Assembly: GCF_008015755.1 (NCBI RefSeq)
Contig: NZ_SSGF01000005.1
Coordinates: 1 to 64,000, forward strand
Reading direction: 5' to 3'
DNA: 64,000 nucleotides
Origin: Methylophilus sp.
Lineage (GTDB): Bacteria; Pseudomonadota; Gammaproteobacteria; Burkholderiales; Methylophilaceae
The notes beneath the pieces were generated by a model. That model saw nothing but the letters and a program-made list of their open reading frames with translations, was not told the origin of the DNA and did not search any database. Below, piece after piece: positions 9,289-18,112 of the stretch; the stretch's first letter is position 1; each line of letters opens with the position of its first letter. The position numbers were made by a program, and so were the translations under genes.

Positions 9289-10398
9289 GTGCTGAGACCC
9301 TGGCATTACTCACTGGTATTGGACAAAGCTTCACCACACTCCATCCACCAGCAACTCATAGAACACTTTCGCGCCATGATAGAAGGCGGCGCGTGGCTAG
9401 GCGGCAGCGCTCTGCCCAGCTCACGTGATATTGCCCAGCGCCTGGGTATCAATCGCAAAACGGTGTCACGGGTCTATGAAGAACTGTCTGCGCAAGGCCT
9501 GATTTACACCGAGCCCAAACGCGGCACCTTTGTTTCGCAGTCACCACGTTCCGATCGCCCTGGCCCACCTCGCCCCCGCAGCCTGACGCCATTACGGCCC
9601 GAGCCGGATAGTGCAGCCAGCAGCATTTATCAGCTCATCCAGAAAACCACGGCGCACCATATTCGCCGCGTTGCCTTGCATATGCACAAATTACGGCCAC
9701 ACGATTACGACGTGACTGGCCTGTTTAATCTCAAACATATGCTGGCAAATCTGCTCGCGCATGAGAGACGCTACCTGGTGTCGCCTGACCATATCACCTG
9801 CGGCACCTGGCCGGTGTTGCAAACCGCGCTGATGCATCACCTCAGCAGCATAGACGGCTGCCTGCTATTAGGGCATCAGGCCAGCGTAGCACTGGAAGTA
9901 GCGCTGCAACGGCAAGGCATACAGGTATTACGCCTACCGGCCATCGGCGATGGCCAGGCGCACGAGTTTATTGAGCAAATTGAAAAGTTTTGCATTAACT
10001 ATCCCGTGTCTTCCTTATGGTGTGATACGTCAGCCTTGTTTAACACACAAACAACAGAAGCGGCACAGACGCTGGTAGCGCAAAAGCTGGCCGACTACCA
10101 CTTGCTACTGATTGATGATCAGCGCGCGCACCTGCCATTTATTCAACCCAACCAGCCGCTATCAAGCAGATATGCCAAAAGCATCTTGCTCGGCAGCCTG
10201 TATGGCGAGTGCTGCGATATGTTTAACCTGTGCTACCTGGCCAGCAATCTCGGCTTTTCGGCCGAGTTTATTAATGAACTGAATGTTCAGCAACAGCAAT
10301 CATCCTTGCTCAACATGCTGGCGCAAAGTGAGCTGATTAAACGCGGTGAATATAAAAAACTGCTGACTACCATACACCGCTTCCTGCAGCAAAGCTAA
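9289..10398 (+). CDS. GntR-family regulator of MocR type with degenerate aminotransferase domain
   Basis: Transcription factor of 369 aa. Residues 15-90 are a GntR winged helix (LPSSRDIAQRLGINRKTVSR, then RGTFVS wing). A Pro/Arg-rich linker follows, then about 260 residues related to fold-type I aminotransferases. In normal MocR proteins the PLP lysine sits in a GTFSK-type motif; the equivalent place here reads LLGSLYGECCD (about 300-310), without lysine. The preceding LLIDDQ (about 273-278) matches the usual D-D-Y region only in part. The domain is also shorter than usual. PLP binding through a Schiff base is therefore unlikely. GTG start at 9289 with AAAGG upstream. Divergent from xoxF, so it may regulate it; this is inference from position only. 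Confidence 0.8.
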   Translation: MLRPWHYSLVLDKASPHSIHQQLIEHFRAMIEGGAWLGGSALPSSRDIAQRLGINRKTVSRVYEELSAQGLIYTEPKRGTFVSQSPRSDRPGPPRPRSLTPLRPEPDSAASSIYQLIQKTTAHHIRRVALHMHKLRPHDYDVTGLFNLKHMLANLLAHERRYLVSPDHITCGTWPVLQTALMHHLSSIDGCLLLGHQASVALEVALQRQGIQVLRLPAIGDGQAHEFIEQIEKFCINYPVSSLWCDTSALFNTQTTEAAQTLVAQKLADYHLLLIDDQRAHLPFIQPNQPLSSRYAKSILLGSLYGECCDMFNLCYLASNLGFSAEFINELNVQQQQSSLLNMLAQSELIKRGEYKKLLTTIHRFLQQS

Positions 10399-10534
10399 AC
10401 CCACAAAGCTAAATGCTTAGTGAGTATCCATAACCATCCACCACCACTATCATCTATCGTCATGGGGCTCACAACACCCAGTCCACAACCAGTTTGGCTG
10501 CAATCAACCACCAAAAAGACAGGAAAAACTCCTA

Positions 10535-10736
10535 TTTACAGCCAAAATACGCTTTTTAATCATCAGCTTAAATTGAGCGGCAGTGATGGCATGCAAAATG
10601 CTAAACATAGATTGGGAGTGAGCTATCACTAGGACCGATACCAGCAGACTGCATATCCGCCGGTATCGGGGTAGACACTCCCTCACTTGCGTATTGATCT
10701 CATGCAAAAAAGGCACCGCAGATGCGGTGCCTTTTG
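10535..10736 (+). ncRNA. Candidate small RNA gene between regulator and PepSY gene
   Basis: A promoter-like pair TTTACA (10535-10540), 17-bp spacer, AATCAT (10558-10563) precedes a nested hairpin. Its outer arms are GGGAGTG (10614-10620) and CACTCCC (10676-10682); its inner arms are CCGATACC (10635-10642) and GGTATCGG (10662-10669). A terminator stem follows at 10710-10733. The predicted transcript is about 165 nt. A 70-codon frame at 10420-10632 shows no protein character. It matches no RNA family I can recall. Confidence 0.35.
10705..10736. terminator. Bidirectional terminator downstream of the PepSY gene
   Basis: An 11-bp stem AAGGCACCGCA/TGCGGTGCCTT with a 2-nt loop. The leftward U tract (from the A6 run) is stronger, fitting the PepSY gene; the rightward side has TTTT. 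Confidence 0.85.
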
Positions 10737-10768
10737 CTTGGTCGCTACTTAAATGAGCGAGCCAGAAA

Positions 10769-11296
10769 TTACTCTTGGCCGATTTGGTACACTTCGTAGC
10801 TGGTTTCTACAATTTTACCAGTCGCGGCATCAACTTCGACTTTCACTTCTTCGTTGTCAGCTTCCAGAATGTCAAACTCGTAAGACGCTTTGCCATCTGG
10901 CTCTAACTCATACTCAACTTCAACCACTTTGCCTGGATGTGCGGCCAATGCAGTGGCTTTTGCCTCTTCTTCAGACACCTTGGCCAAGGCTTTAAAACGC
11001 TCATCAGTGGCAGCGACTTCTTCCTCCACTTCAGTGACTTTGCCAGTTTTAGCGCTGCACTCAATATCCCAGGCTTTACCGTCGTTAGACTGCACATCAA
11101 ACTCATACACCAATTGCTTGCGCTCAGACTTGGCTTCCAGTTTAACGATTTTACCGTCGTGCTTGGACAATGCGGCTTTTACGCACTTGCCCAGGCTATC
11201 GTACGCTTTTGGCTTGATGGTTTCGTGGTCAGCGAATGCTTGACCGGACAACACACCGCATAACGCGGCAGCTAATAATGACGCTTTCATTTGCAT
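10769..11296 (-). CDS. Periplasmic protein with two PepSY domains, lanpepsy-like
   Basis: 175 aa. Start is the ATG at 11296, six nt after AAGGAG; the signal peptide is about 20 residues (ends LSGQAFA). Two PepSY units follow. The first (about 25-95) has two cysteines (SLGKCVKAAL, DIECSAKTGKV), a possible disulfide. The second (about 100-175) is richer in Glu/Asp (EYELEPDGKASYEFDILE, then VEVDAATGKIVE). Lanpepsy of Methylobacillus flagellatus is a known periplasmic lanthanide-binding protein with two PepSY domains. Shared architecture, host group and closeness to xoxF make this a good candidate homologue, but metal binding is inference. It is probably monocistronic. Confidence 0.8.
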   Translation of the reverse strand: MQMKASLLAAALCGVLSGQAFADHETIKPKAYDSLGKCVKAALSKHDGKIVKLEAKSERKQLVYEFDVQSNDGKAWDIECSAKTGKVTEVEEEVAATDERFKALAKVSEEEAKATALAAHPGKVVEVEYELEPDGKASYEFDILEADNEEVKVEVDAATGKIVETSYEVYQIGQE

Positions 11297-11330
11297 AATG
11301 ATCTCCTTGTTTAAAGTCATGAATGAAAAA

Positions 11331-11363
11331 CACGAAACACCCGCTAGGGACGCATGCTTCGTG
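11331..11363 (-). promoter_or_regulatory. Hairpin in the leader of the PepSY gene
   Basis: CACGAA (11331-11336) and TTCGTG (11358-11363) are perfect inverted arms, with an inner CCC-GCTA-GGG. It sits about 35 bp upstream of the start codon, as an operator or leader structure. No U tract follows. Confidence 0.3.
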
Positions 11364-11473
11364 AATTCACAACGCGAAAAGGATAACAAAAACGCGGTAA
11401 GCTTTTGAAAATATTACACCTTATTAACAAAATGGCTACAGTCAACCATTTCACAAACGGCCAGCCTGCTGGA

Positions 11474-12268
11474 CTATACCGCCACTGGCGCCTTGATCGC
11501 AGGATACGGATCGTAGTTTTCTAAGGTGAAATCCTCAAACTTAAAGGCCAACAAGTCTTTGACAGCGGGGTTAATGCGCATGGTTGGCAAGGCGCGTGGC
11601 GTACGCGACAATTGCTCTTTGACCTGCTCCATATGGTTGCTGTAAATATGGGCATCGCCTAGCGTGTGCACAAAGTCACCCAGTTGCAAATCGCACACTT
11701 GTGCCACCATCATGGTTAATAAGGCATAAGAGGCGATATTGAATGGCACGCCGAGGAAAATATCTGCACTACGCTGATACAGCTGGCAACTCAACTTGCC
11801 ATCCGCCACATAAAACTGAAAAAAAGCATGGCAAGGCGGTAATTTCATGCGCTCTACATCTGCCACGTTCCAGGCCGAGACAATCAAACGTCGCGAATCT
11901 GGCGTCTGTTTGATCTGGTTAACCACTTGCGTGATCTGGTCAATGTGGCTGCCGTCTGGCTTGGGCCAGTTGCGCCACTGATAGCCATAGACCGGGCCCA
12001 GATTTCCCTGCTCGTCTGCCCATTCATCCCAGATTTTGACACCGTGCTCTTTGAGATAGGCAATATTGGTGCTGCCCTGCAAAAACCACAGCAACTCATG
12101 AATAATCGATTTTAAATGGACTTTTTTGGTCGTTAGTAGCGGGAAGCCCTCAGACAGATTAAATCGCATCTGGTAACCAAATACCGAGGTGGTACCGGTG
12201 CCGGTGCGATCGGTTTTCACATGCCCATGTGCAAGTACGTGGTTCAATAAATCATGATACTGCTGCAT
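11474..12268 (-). CDS. thyA: Thymidylate synthase
   Basis: Makes dTMP from dUMP with methylenetetrahydrofolate. The 264 aa equal the E. coli length. Catalytic Cys is in [12 protein letters not shown] and the dUMP-binding Arg in [17 protein letters not shown]; the C-terminus ends KAPVAV. Twenty nt separate it from thrC upstream, so it is probably the last gene of the aminotransferase-hom-thrC-thyA operon. Confidence 0.97.
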   Translation of the reverse strand: MQQYHDLLNHVLAHGHVKTDRTGTGTTSVFGYQMRFNLSEGFPLLTTKKVHLKSIIHELLWFLQGSTNIAYLKEHGVKIWDEWADEQGNLGPVYGYQWRNWPKPDGSHIDQITQVVNQIKQTPDSRRLIVSAWNVADVERMKLPPCHAFFQFYVADGKLSCQLYQRSADIFLGVPFNIASYALLTMMVAQVCDLQLGDFVHTLGDAHIYSNHMEQVKEQLSRTPRALPTMRINPAVKDLLAFKFEDFTLENYDPYPAIKAPVAV

Positions 12269-12288
12269 AGACAGACTCCCGCGGCGAG

Positions 12289-13722
12289 TTAAGTATTGGC
12301 GACAATAAACGCTTTAATGGCATCGACACTGACATCCATCACGGTGGATGTTTGTGGCAGATCCTCTAAACCGGCCAGACTGGCTGGACGCTCAGGCACT
12401 TCTCCTAGAGCTTCGACAATCGCATCTTCAAACTTGGCTGGCAAGGCGGTTTCGAGCACCAGCATCGGGACATCGGCTTTGCGCTGTTCCAGCGCCACCT
12501 TGAGGCCATCTGCGGTGTGGGTATCAATGGTGACACCATAGGTTGCCTTGGTGGCGCGGATGGTTTGCATGCGGTGTGCATGGTTGCTATGACCAGACAC
12601 AAAGCCAAACCCGGCCACTTTGGCAAAATAGCCTTGTGCCTTCAAATCAAACTGGCCACCGGCATCCACCGCAGACCATAATTCGCGCACTTTGTCGCCA
12701 TCCCGGCCGACCAGATCATAAATAAAGCGCTCAAAGTTGGAGGCTTTGCTAATGTCCATAGAAGGACTGGAGGTATGGTAAGTATTGGCCGAACCACGTG
12801 GTGCGTAAACGCCGGTATTAAAGAATTCGTCCAGCACATCGTTTTCGTTGGTGGCCACCACTAATTGGTCAATCGGCAAGCCCATCATGCGCGCAATATG
12901 CCCGGCGCAGACATTGCCAAAGTTACCGCTAGGCACGGTAAAGCTGACTTTCTGGCTATTGTTGCTCGTCACCGCCAGGTAGCCTTTAAAGTAATAGACA
13001 ATTTGTGCCGCAATGCGACCCCAGTTAATGGAGTTCACGGCACCGATTTTGTATTGTGCTTTAAACGCATGGTCGTTAGACACGGCCTTCACCATATCTT
13101 GCGCATCATCAAACACGCCTTTCACGGCGATATTGAAAATATTGTCGTCTTTCAAGCTGAACATTTGCGCAGTCTGGAAACGGCTCATTTTCTGGTAAGG
13201 CGACAGCATGAAAACACGCACGCCTTGTTTGCCACGCATGGCGTATTCGGCCGCAGAGCCGGTATCGCCAGACGTTGCGCCGAGAATATTGGTGGTTTGG
13301 CCAGTCTTCGCCAGCACATACTCAAACAGATTACCCAGCAACTGCATGGCCATATCTTTAAACGCCAGCGTCGGACCGTTGGATAAGCTCAGCAGATAGA
13401 GATTATCTTCCAGCTTGAGCGTAGGCGTAATATCTTCTGCATTTTGGCCTGCACGTACGTATTGATACACCTCAGCACGGTAAGTTTTATCGATGATCGC
13501 TTTCAGGTCAGCGTGCGGAATATCGCTGTTATCCACCAAGCGTGACAGGATGGCAAACGCCAGGTCACGATAATTCATGCCGCGCATGGCGTTCAAGTCA
13601 GCATCGCTAAACTGCGGATACTGCTCAGGCAAGTACAAACCACCATCTGGTGCCAAGCCACCCAGCAAAATTTCACTAAATGTTAAAGCAGGCGACTGCC
13701 CGCGGGTACTGATATATTTCAT
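12289..13722 (-). CDS. thrC: Threonine synthase
   Basis: PLP enzyme converting O-phosphohomoserine to threonine. The N-terminal domain begins [11 protein letters not shown]; the PLP lysine is in [12 protein letters not shown] at about residue 115, and the phosphate-binding segment is [14 protein letters not shown]. Length (477) fits the long proteobacterial/fungal type. It lies 21 nt downstream of hom, one step later in the same pathway. Confidence 0.96.
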   Translation of the reverse strand: MKYISTRGQSPALTFSEILLGGLAPDGGLYLPEQYPQFSDADLNAMRGMNYRDLAFAILSRLVDNSDIPHADLKAIIDKTYRAEVYQYVRAGQNAEDITPTLKLEDNLYLLSLSNGPTLAFKDMAMQLLGNLFEYVLAKTGQTTNILGATSGDTGSAAEYAMRGKQGVRVFMLSPYQKMSRFQTAQMFSLKDDNIFNIAVKGVFDDAQDMVKAVSNDHAFKAQYKIGAVNSINWGRIAAQIVYYFKGYLAVTSNNSQKVSFTVPSGNFGNVCAGHIARMMGLPIDQLVVATNENDVLDEFFNTGVYAPRGSANTYHTSSPSMDISKASNFERFIYDLVGRDGDKVRELWSAVDAGGQFDLKAQGYFAKVAGFGFVSGHSNHAHRMQTIRATKATYGVTIDTHTADGLKVALEQRKADVPMLVLETALPAKFEDAIVEALGEVPERPASLAGLEDLPQTSTVMDVSVDAIKAFIVANT

Positions 13723-13743
13723 TGCATTTAACCTATGCTCAAA

Positions 13744-15057
13744 TTAGCGTGACAGTGCTTCCATGCGGATTTTGGTCACACCGGCGGCGATGGCTGGCAG
13801 CGCTTCAATATTGGCAATCGCTGCATCCATGATTTTTTCTTGCGTGGTGTGGGTCAGAATCACGATATCGGCTTCTGACTCGCCCTCGGCTGGCTCTTTT
13901 TGCAACATGGCATCAATCGAGATTTGCAGGTCAGCCAACACTTTGGTGATATCGGCCATCACGCCTGGTTTGTCAGACGCACGCAAGCGCAGGTAGTAAG
14001 CAGAATGCACCTCGCTAATCGGCAAAATTGGCAGCACTTGTTGCTGGTCTAACTGATAGCCCAGATAAGCGACACGTTGCTCGGCCTTGGTGCCTTGCAG
14101 GCGCGCAATATCGACCAGGTCAGCGACCACGGCACTGGCCGTTGGCTCAGCACCGGCACCCGCACCGTAATACAAAGTGGGGCCGACGGCATCACCCTTC
14201 ACTACTACGGCGTTCATGGCGCCATCTACGTTCGCAATCAGGCGCTTTTCAGGAATCAGCGTTGGATGCACGCGCAACTCAACTCCTGCTTGTGTATTTT
14301 TGCTGATACCGAGCAATTTCACGCGATACCCTAACTCCTGCGCGTATTGAATATCTTTCAGGTTAAGCTTGGTAATGCCCTCGGTGTAAGTGTGCTCAAA
14401 CTGCACCGGCATGCCGAACGCAATGCTGGCCATAATCGTCAGTTTGTGCGCGGCATCAATGCCTTCCACGTCGAACGTCGGGTCTGCTTCAGCATAGCCC
14501 AAACGTTGCGCTTCTTTCAGCACGTCGGCAAAGGCCAGGCCTTTGTCGCGCATCTCGGTCAGGATAAAGTTAGTCGTGCCATTGATAATACCCGCGACCC
14601 ACTCTACTTTGTTGGCACTCAGGCCTTCACGTAAGGCCTTGATGATAGGAATACCACCCGCCACTGCCGCTTCAAAAGCGACAATCACGCCTTTGTCAGA
14701 CGCAGCTCTAAAAATCTCATTACCGTGCACAGCCAGCAAGGCTTTGTTGGCCGTTACCACATGTTTGCCATTAGCAATCGCGGTTAACACCAGCTCTTTA
14801 GCCACGGTGTAGCCACCAATCAGCTCGACAACAACATCAATCTCAGGATTATTGACGACGGCAAAAGCATCATCTGTCACCGCCACCTGGCCGCCAGTCA
14901 CCTGTTTTGCCAGCTCAAGATTGCGGTCAGCCACTTGCACAATGCGGATATGGCCACCCAGACGGCGCGTGATTTCAGACTGGTTACGGGTCAACACCGT
15001 ATATGTCCCACCGCCGACGGTACCGATGCCCAACAACCCTACTTTTAATTCTTTCAT
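13744..15057 (-). CDS. hom: Homoserine dehydrogenase
   Basis: Reduces aspartate semialdehyde to homoserine. The Rossmann motif GLLGIGTVGGGTY is at the start, the catalytic core is ANKALLAVHG and INGTTNFILTEM, and an ACT domain occupies the last 80 residues (DKPGVMADITKVLADLQIS), the usual site of threonine feedback. I choose ATG 15057, seven nt after GGTGAG; an in-frame ATG at 15072 has no ribosome site. Product 437 aa. Fifty-five nt separate it from the aminotransferase gene upstream. Confidence 0.96.
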   Translation of the reverse strand: MKELKVGLLGIGTVGGGTYTVLTRNQSEITRRLGGHIRIVQVADRNLELAKQVTGGQVAVTDDAFAVVNNPEIDVVVELIGGYTVAKELVLTAIANGKHVVTANKALLAVHGNEIFRAASDKGVIVAFEAAVAGGIPIIKALREGLSANKVEWVAGIINGTTNFILTEMRDKGLAFADVLKEAQRLGYAEADPTFDVEGIDAAHKLTIMASIAFGMPVQFEHTYTEGITKLNLKDIQYAQELGYRVKLLGISKNTQAGVELRVHPTLIPEKRLIANVDGAMNAVVVKGDAVGPTLYYGAGAGAEPTASAVVADLVDIARLQGTKAEQRVAYLGYQLDQQQVLPILPISEVHSAYYLRLRASDKPGVMADITKVLADLQISIDAMLQKEPAEGESEADIVILTHTTQEKIMDAAIANIEALPAIAAGVTKIRMEALSR

Positions 15058-15112
15058 ACTTATACTCACCATTGATGGCTTGCGCGCACGCTCACCTTAT
15101 TTTGAATGTTGT

Positions 15113-16339
15113 TTATTTTGCATGCTTCTTGCGATAGCTATCGAGGTAACGGCCGATACGCGTCATCGCTTCGGTCAAATCATCGACATTGGGCAAGAAA
15201 ACCACCCTGAAATGATCAGGGGATTTCCAGTTAAAACCAGTGCCCTGCACCAGCAGTACTTTTTCTTCCAGCAGCAAATCGAGAATAAATTGCTGGTCAT
15301 CGGCAATCGGATACATCACCGGATCCAGCTTGGGAAACAGATACATGGCTGCGGCTGGTTTCACGCAGGTGACGCCAGGCATGGCAGTAAGCATGTCATA
15401 CGCCAGATCACGCTGTTTGCACAGGCGACCACTAGGCGCGACCAGGTCATTGATACTCTGATAGCCACCCAGTGCGGTTTGGATCGCCAATTGCCCGGGC
15501 ACATTGGCACACAAGCGCATGGAGGCCAGCATATTCAGGCCTTCGATATAATCTTTGGCATCTTTTTTATCGCCAGAGATGATCATCCAGCCAGAGCGGT
15601 AGCCACAGGCGCGGTAGTTTTTGGACAAGCCGTTAAAGGTCACAAACAGCACATCATCCGCCAGCGAGGCAATAGAAGTATGTGTGTTGCCGTCGTACAG
15701 CACCTTGTCATAAATTTCGTCGGCGAAAATCACCAGACCATGGTGACGGGCAATCTCGATAATGCCTTCTAGCGTTTCCTTAGGATACAAGGCACCGGTC
15801 GGGTTATTCGGGTTGATAATCACAATGCCTTTGGTATTGGCCGTGATTTTGTTTTCAATATCTTCAAGATCAGGCAACCAGCCTGACTGCTCGTCACAGA
15901 CATAATGGCGCGCCGTGCCGCCCGCTAGGTTCACCGCAGCGGTCCATAATGGGTAGTCAGGCATAGGCACCAGAATCTGGTCGCCATTATTGAGCAGGCC
16001 CTGCATGGCCATCACAATCAACTCAGAGACACCGTTGCCGATGATGATGTCATCGATGGTCACCCCGGTAATATTCTTTTGCTGGGTGTAATGCATGATG
16101 GCTTTACGCGCCGCGAACAAGCCTTTCGAATCCGTGTAACCAGAGGCTTGATCCATATTGTGGATCACGTCCTGAACGATTTCTTCTGGTGCATTAAAAC
16201 CGAACGGCATCGGATTGCCGATGTTCAGCTTGATAATGCGCTGGCCGTCTTCTTCCATCTGGCGTGCACGTTGCAATACCGGGCCGCGGATGTCGTAACA
16301 GACGTTACTGAGTTTGCTGGATTTATTGACTGGCTTCAT
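15113..16339 (-). CDS. alaA: Alanine-type aminotransferase, fold-type I (AlaA-like)
   Basis: Class I/II PLP aminotransferase of 408 aa, close in motif pattern to glutamate-pyruvate aminotransferase AlaA: KLNIGNPMPFGF at the start, PDYPLWTAA, NPNNPTGALY, ADEIYDKVLYDG, and the PLP lysine in GLSKNYRACGYRSGW. Its head position in an operon with hom and thrC suggests alanine, branched-chain or Asp-family amino-acid metabolism, but the keto acid cannot be read from sequence. Confidence 0.85.
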   Translation of the reverse strand: MKPVNKSSKLSNVCYDIRGPVLQRARQMEEDGQRIIKLNIGNPMPFGFNAPEEIVQDVIHNMDQASGYTDSKGLFAARKAIMHYTQQKNITGVTIDDIIIGNGVSELIVMAMQGLLNNGDQILVPMPDYPLWTAAVNLAGGTARHYVCDEQSGWLPDLEDIENKITANTKGIVIINPNNPTGALYPKETLEGIIEIARHHGLVIFADEIYDKVLYDGNTHTSIASLADDVLFVTFNGLSKNYRACGYRSGWMIISGDKKDAKDYIEGLNMLASMRLCANVPGQLAIQTALGGYQSINDLVAPSGRLCKQRDLAYDMLTAMPGVTCVKPAAAMYLFPKLDPVMYPIADDQQFILDLLLEEKVLLVQGTGFNWKSPDHFRVVFLPNVDDLTEAMTRIGRYLDSYRKKHAK

Positions 16340-16345
16340 CGCTGG

Positions 16346-16372
16346 TTAACAAACACATCTGGCGTGTGTTAA
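16346..16372 (-). promoter_or_regulatory. Inverted repeat upstream of alaA-hom-thrC-thyA
   Basis: TTAACAAACAC and GTGTGTTAA form an imperfect inverted repeat ending 7 bp before the aminotransferase start. It could be an operator or a 5'-leader hairpin overlapping the ribosome site region. Confidence 0.3.
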
Positions 16373-16512
16373 GCTCTTAAAGTAAAACTTTCATTCTACC
16401 TGCAAACCCTTGCTACATCAATGAACCTGAGACCTTTGCCGGGCTCTGAAACTGTAGATTTAAACGGAATTTTCATCCTGGCCAACTTGCAGATGAGCCA
16501 CGATTACAAGCT

Positions 16513-16905
16513 ATGAAACTACACCTACATACCAGCGAACAGCAATATCAAATTAATGGCGTCGATAGCAATGCGGTGATCATTAATCGCCAGCGTTATG
16601 CGCAGCCCGTGATTGTGAGTGAACAGGCCTTAAGCACAGACTGGTTTCAAGGGCCATGGGCCACGCTGGATGCACAGCGATTAGCAGCCATACTGGACTT
16701 CAGCCCGGAAGTGGTTTTACTAGGCACTGGCGATAAGCAGCGCTTTATTCACCCAAGGCATACGCAGGCTTTCCTGGCAGCCAACATTGCCGTGGAATGC
16801 ATGACCACAGCTGCGGCCTGCCGTACTTTTAACATTCTGACCGCTGAAGGCCGCAAAGTCGCCGCCGCCCTGCTACTGGAATCCCACCTGGCTGAATCCG
16901 CATAA
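16513..16905 (+). CDS. Mth938-like (DUF498/NDUFAF3-type) domain protein
   Basis: 130-aa soluble protein of the MTH938/Xcc1710 family. Recognisable parts are NAVIINRQRYAQPVIVSEQ, the central EVVLLGTGDKQRFIHP and the C-terminal VECMTTAAACRTFNILTAEGR. The family is small and widely conserved; the mitochondrial relative NDUFAF3 helps assemble complex I, but the bacterial role is not settled. It is monocistronic and converges on the DUF1439 gene 8 nt away. Confidence 0.85.
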   Translation: MKLHLHTSEQQYQINGVDSNAVIINRQRYAQPVIVSEQALSTDWFQGPWATLDAQRLAAILDFSPEVVLLGTGDKQRFIHPRHTQAFLAANIAVECMTTAAACRTFNILTAEGRKVAAALLLESHLAESA

Positions 16906-16913
16906 ATGCGTGA

Positions 16914-17459
16914 CTATTGCGGCTTAAGTGTCACCTGCAAGCCGTCAGCCGTCACTTGCAAATCGGTGGGCTGATAATGGCGGCCCGCATAGCTTAACTC
17001 TTCAGGTTTCACCTCATATAACACCAACTGGTTCAGCCATTTACTCCCTAAATCTTTGGCTAACTGTTGGACCAAGCTATTCCACTCACCATTCGCGCCA
17101 TCCAGTTGAAAAGAATCTAGCGCAGGCTGATCTAGCACCACCGCATTGCGTGCCGGGTCAAATTTGACCAAGCCAGACAACCCTAATTTACCCGTGGCGG
17201 CATTGGAGAACAAATCGCTTTGCACATGAGCATCCATCAAGGTGTGAATCCGGCCTGACGCAGGATCCATCGAAACCAGTGCATTAGACAACTGCACATG
17301 AAACACTTTCATCAACGTGAGTGGTTTTGCCAGTTTGTGATTAAGTTTTTGCTGTAACTGCGCGGTGTTCATTTTCACCGTTCGATCGCCCATACTCACA
17401 CAGTGTGTCAGCAACAACCCTAGCAAAACCACCGTAGAAACGCTTTTTAAAACACGCAT
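16914..17459 (-). CDS. DUF1439 lipoprotein (YceB-like)
   Basis: 181 aa. The N-terminal signal ends in a lipobox-like LLTHC (Cys20), so it is probably a lipoprotein. The body is the DUF1439 fold (TVKMNTAQLQQKLNHKLAKP, then LSGLVKFDPARNAVVLDQP), a lipid-binding-like beta/helix domain seen in E. coli YceB. Substrate unknown. The gene diverges from the prepilin-like gene. Confidence 0.75.
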   Translation of the reverse strand: MRVLKSVSTVVLLGLLLTHCVSMGDRTVKMNTAQLQQKLNHKLAKPLTLMKVFHVQLSNALVSMDPASGRIHTLMDAHVQSDLFSNAATGKLGLSGLVKFDPARNAVVLDQPALDSFQLDGANGEWNSLVQQLAKDLGSKWLNQLVLYEVKPEELSYAGRHYQPTDLQVTADGLQVTLKPQ

Positions 17460-17538
17460 TTGTAAGCCTTATTTAACACTTGCAACATTCGACAAAAATT
17501 GACAATCACCCAGACTGCATACGATAAGATCGTGTGCA

Positions 17539-18033
17539 ATGAAAAAAATTTCACATACCCAATCTGCTTTTACGCTTGTTGAAATGGTCGTCGTTATATT
17601 GATTCTATCAGCGCTGGCAGTGACTGCCTATGCACGCATCGCGCAGATAGATACACAGGCCAGACTGGCATCGCTACAATCATTCAAAGCCAATGTGCTG
17701 TCCACCGCCACCATGGCCAAAGGCATGTGCATGACAGACCCACTTTGCGACAGCAACCAGAATACGCCATCAGCCAACATCAACGGCAACACCATTTATT
17801 TCAGCCACGGCTACCCGGTGGGTTGGCTGGGCAATGAAGATGGTGCCGGTAGCTTGTATCAACTGCTAGATACTGGCAAATTTTCAGTTCAACCGGCGCT
17901 GTCTGACACCAATCGCGCCACCTACACCCTGCAAGGCGCGAGAGATAGTAACCACTGCAAGCTGGAATATACGATCACCACGGGCGCAGCCAATGCAGGG
18001 CTGAGCGTCACCATCGACAGCGCTGGCTGCTAA
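17539..18033 (+). CDS. Type IV pilin-like / type II secretion pseudopilin
   Basis: 164 aa. An N-terminal prepilin signature FTLVEMVVVILILSALA follows a short positive leader (MKKISHTQSA); mature Glu5 is present. The residue before Phe is Ala, not the usual Gly. The remainder contains three Cys in the MSHA/GspH size range (GMCMTDPLCDS and a C-terminal DSAGC; a further Cys is in NHCKLEY). It stands alone: no other pilus or secretion gene is in the window, so prepilin peptidase and assembly partners must be elsewhere. Confidence 0.8.
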   Translation: MKKISHTQSAFTLVEMVVVILILSALAVTAYARIAQIDTQARLASLQSFKANVLSTATMAKGMCMTDPLCDSNQNTPSANINGNTIYFSHGYPVGWLGNEDGAGSLYQLLDTGKFSVQPALSDTNRATYTLQGARDSNHCKLEYTITTGAANAGLSVTIDSAGC

Positions 18034-18053
18034 TCACCTAATAACCATCGTCA

Positions 18054-18098
18054 TAAAAAAGAAAGGCAGTGTGTTTTCACAACACACTGCCTGTTTAT
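18054..18098. terminator. Bidirectional terminator between prepilin-like gene and fabB
   Basis: A 12-bp perfect stem AGGCAGTGTGTT/AACACACTGCCT with a 5-nt loop. A-rich on the left (AAAAAAG) and GTTT on the right; it serves both converging genes. Confidence 0.85.
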
Positions 18099-18112
18099 TG
18101 CTCGCTGATGCT

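Noticed and set aside
9114..9428. 104-codon frame overlapping the regulator start
   Set aside because: Overlaps the conserved GntR domain in another frame and has no homology I recognise.
10420..10632. 70-codon open frame after the MocR-like gene
   Set aside because: No ribosome site, no protein character, and it overlaps the hairpin-rich region; non-coding is more likely.
14852..15772. 306-codon frame opposite hom and alaA
   Set aside because: Crosses two real genes and their gap; shadow of codon bias.
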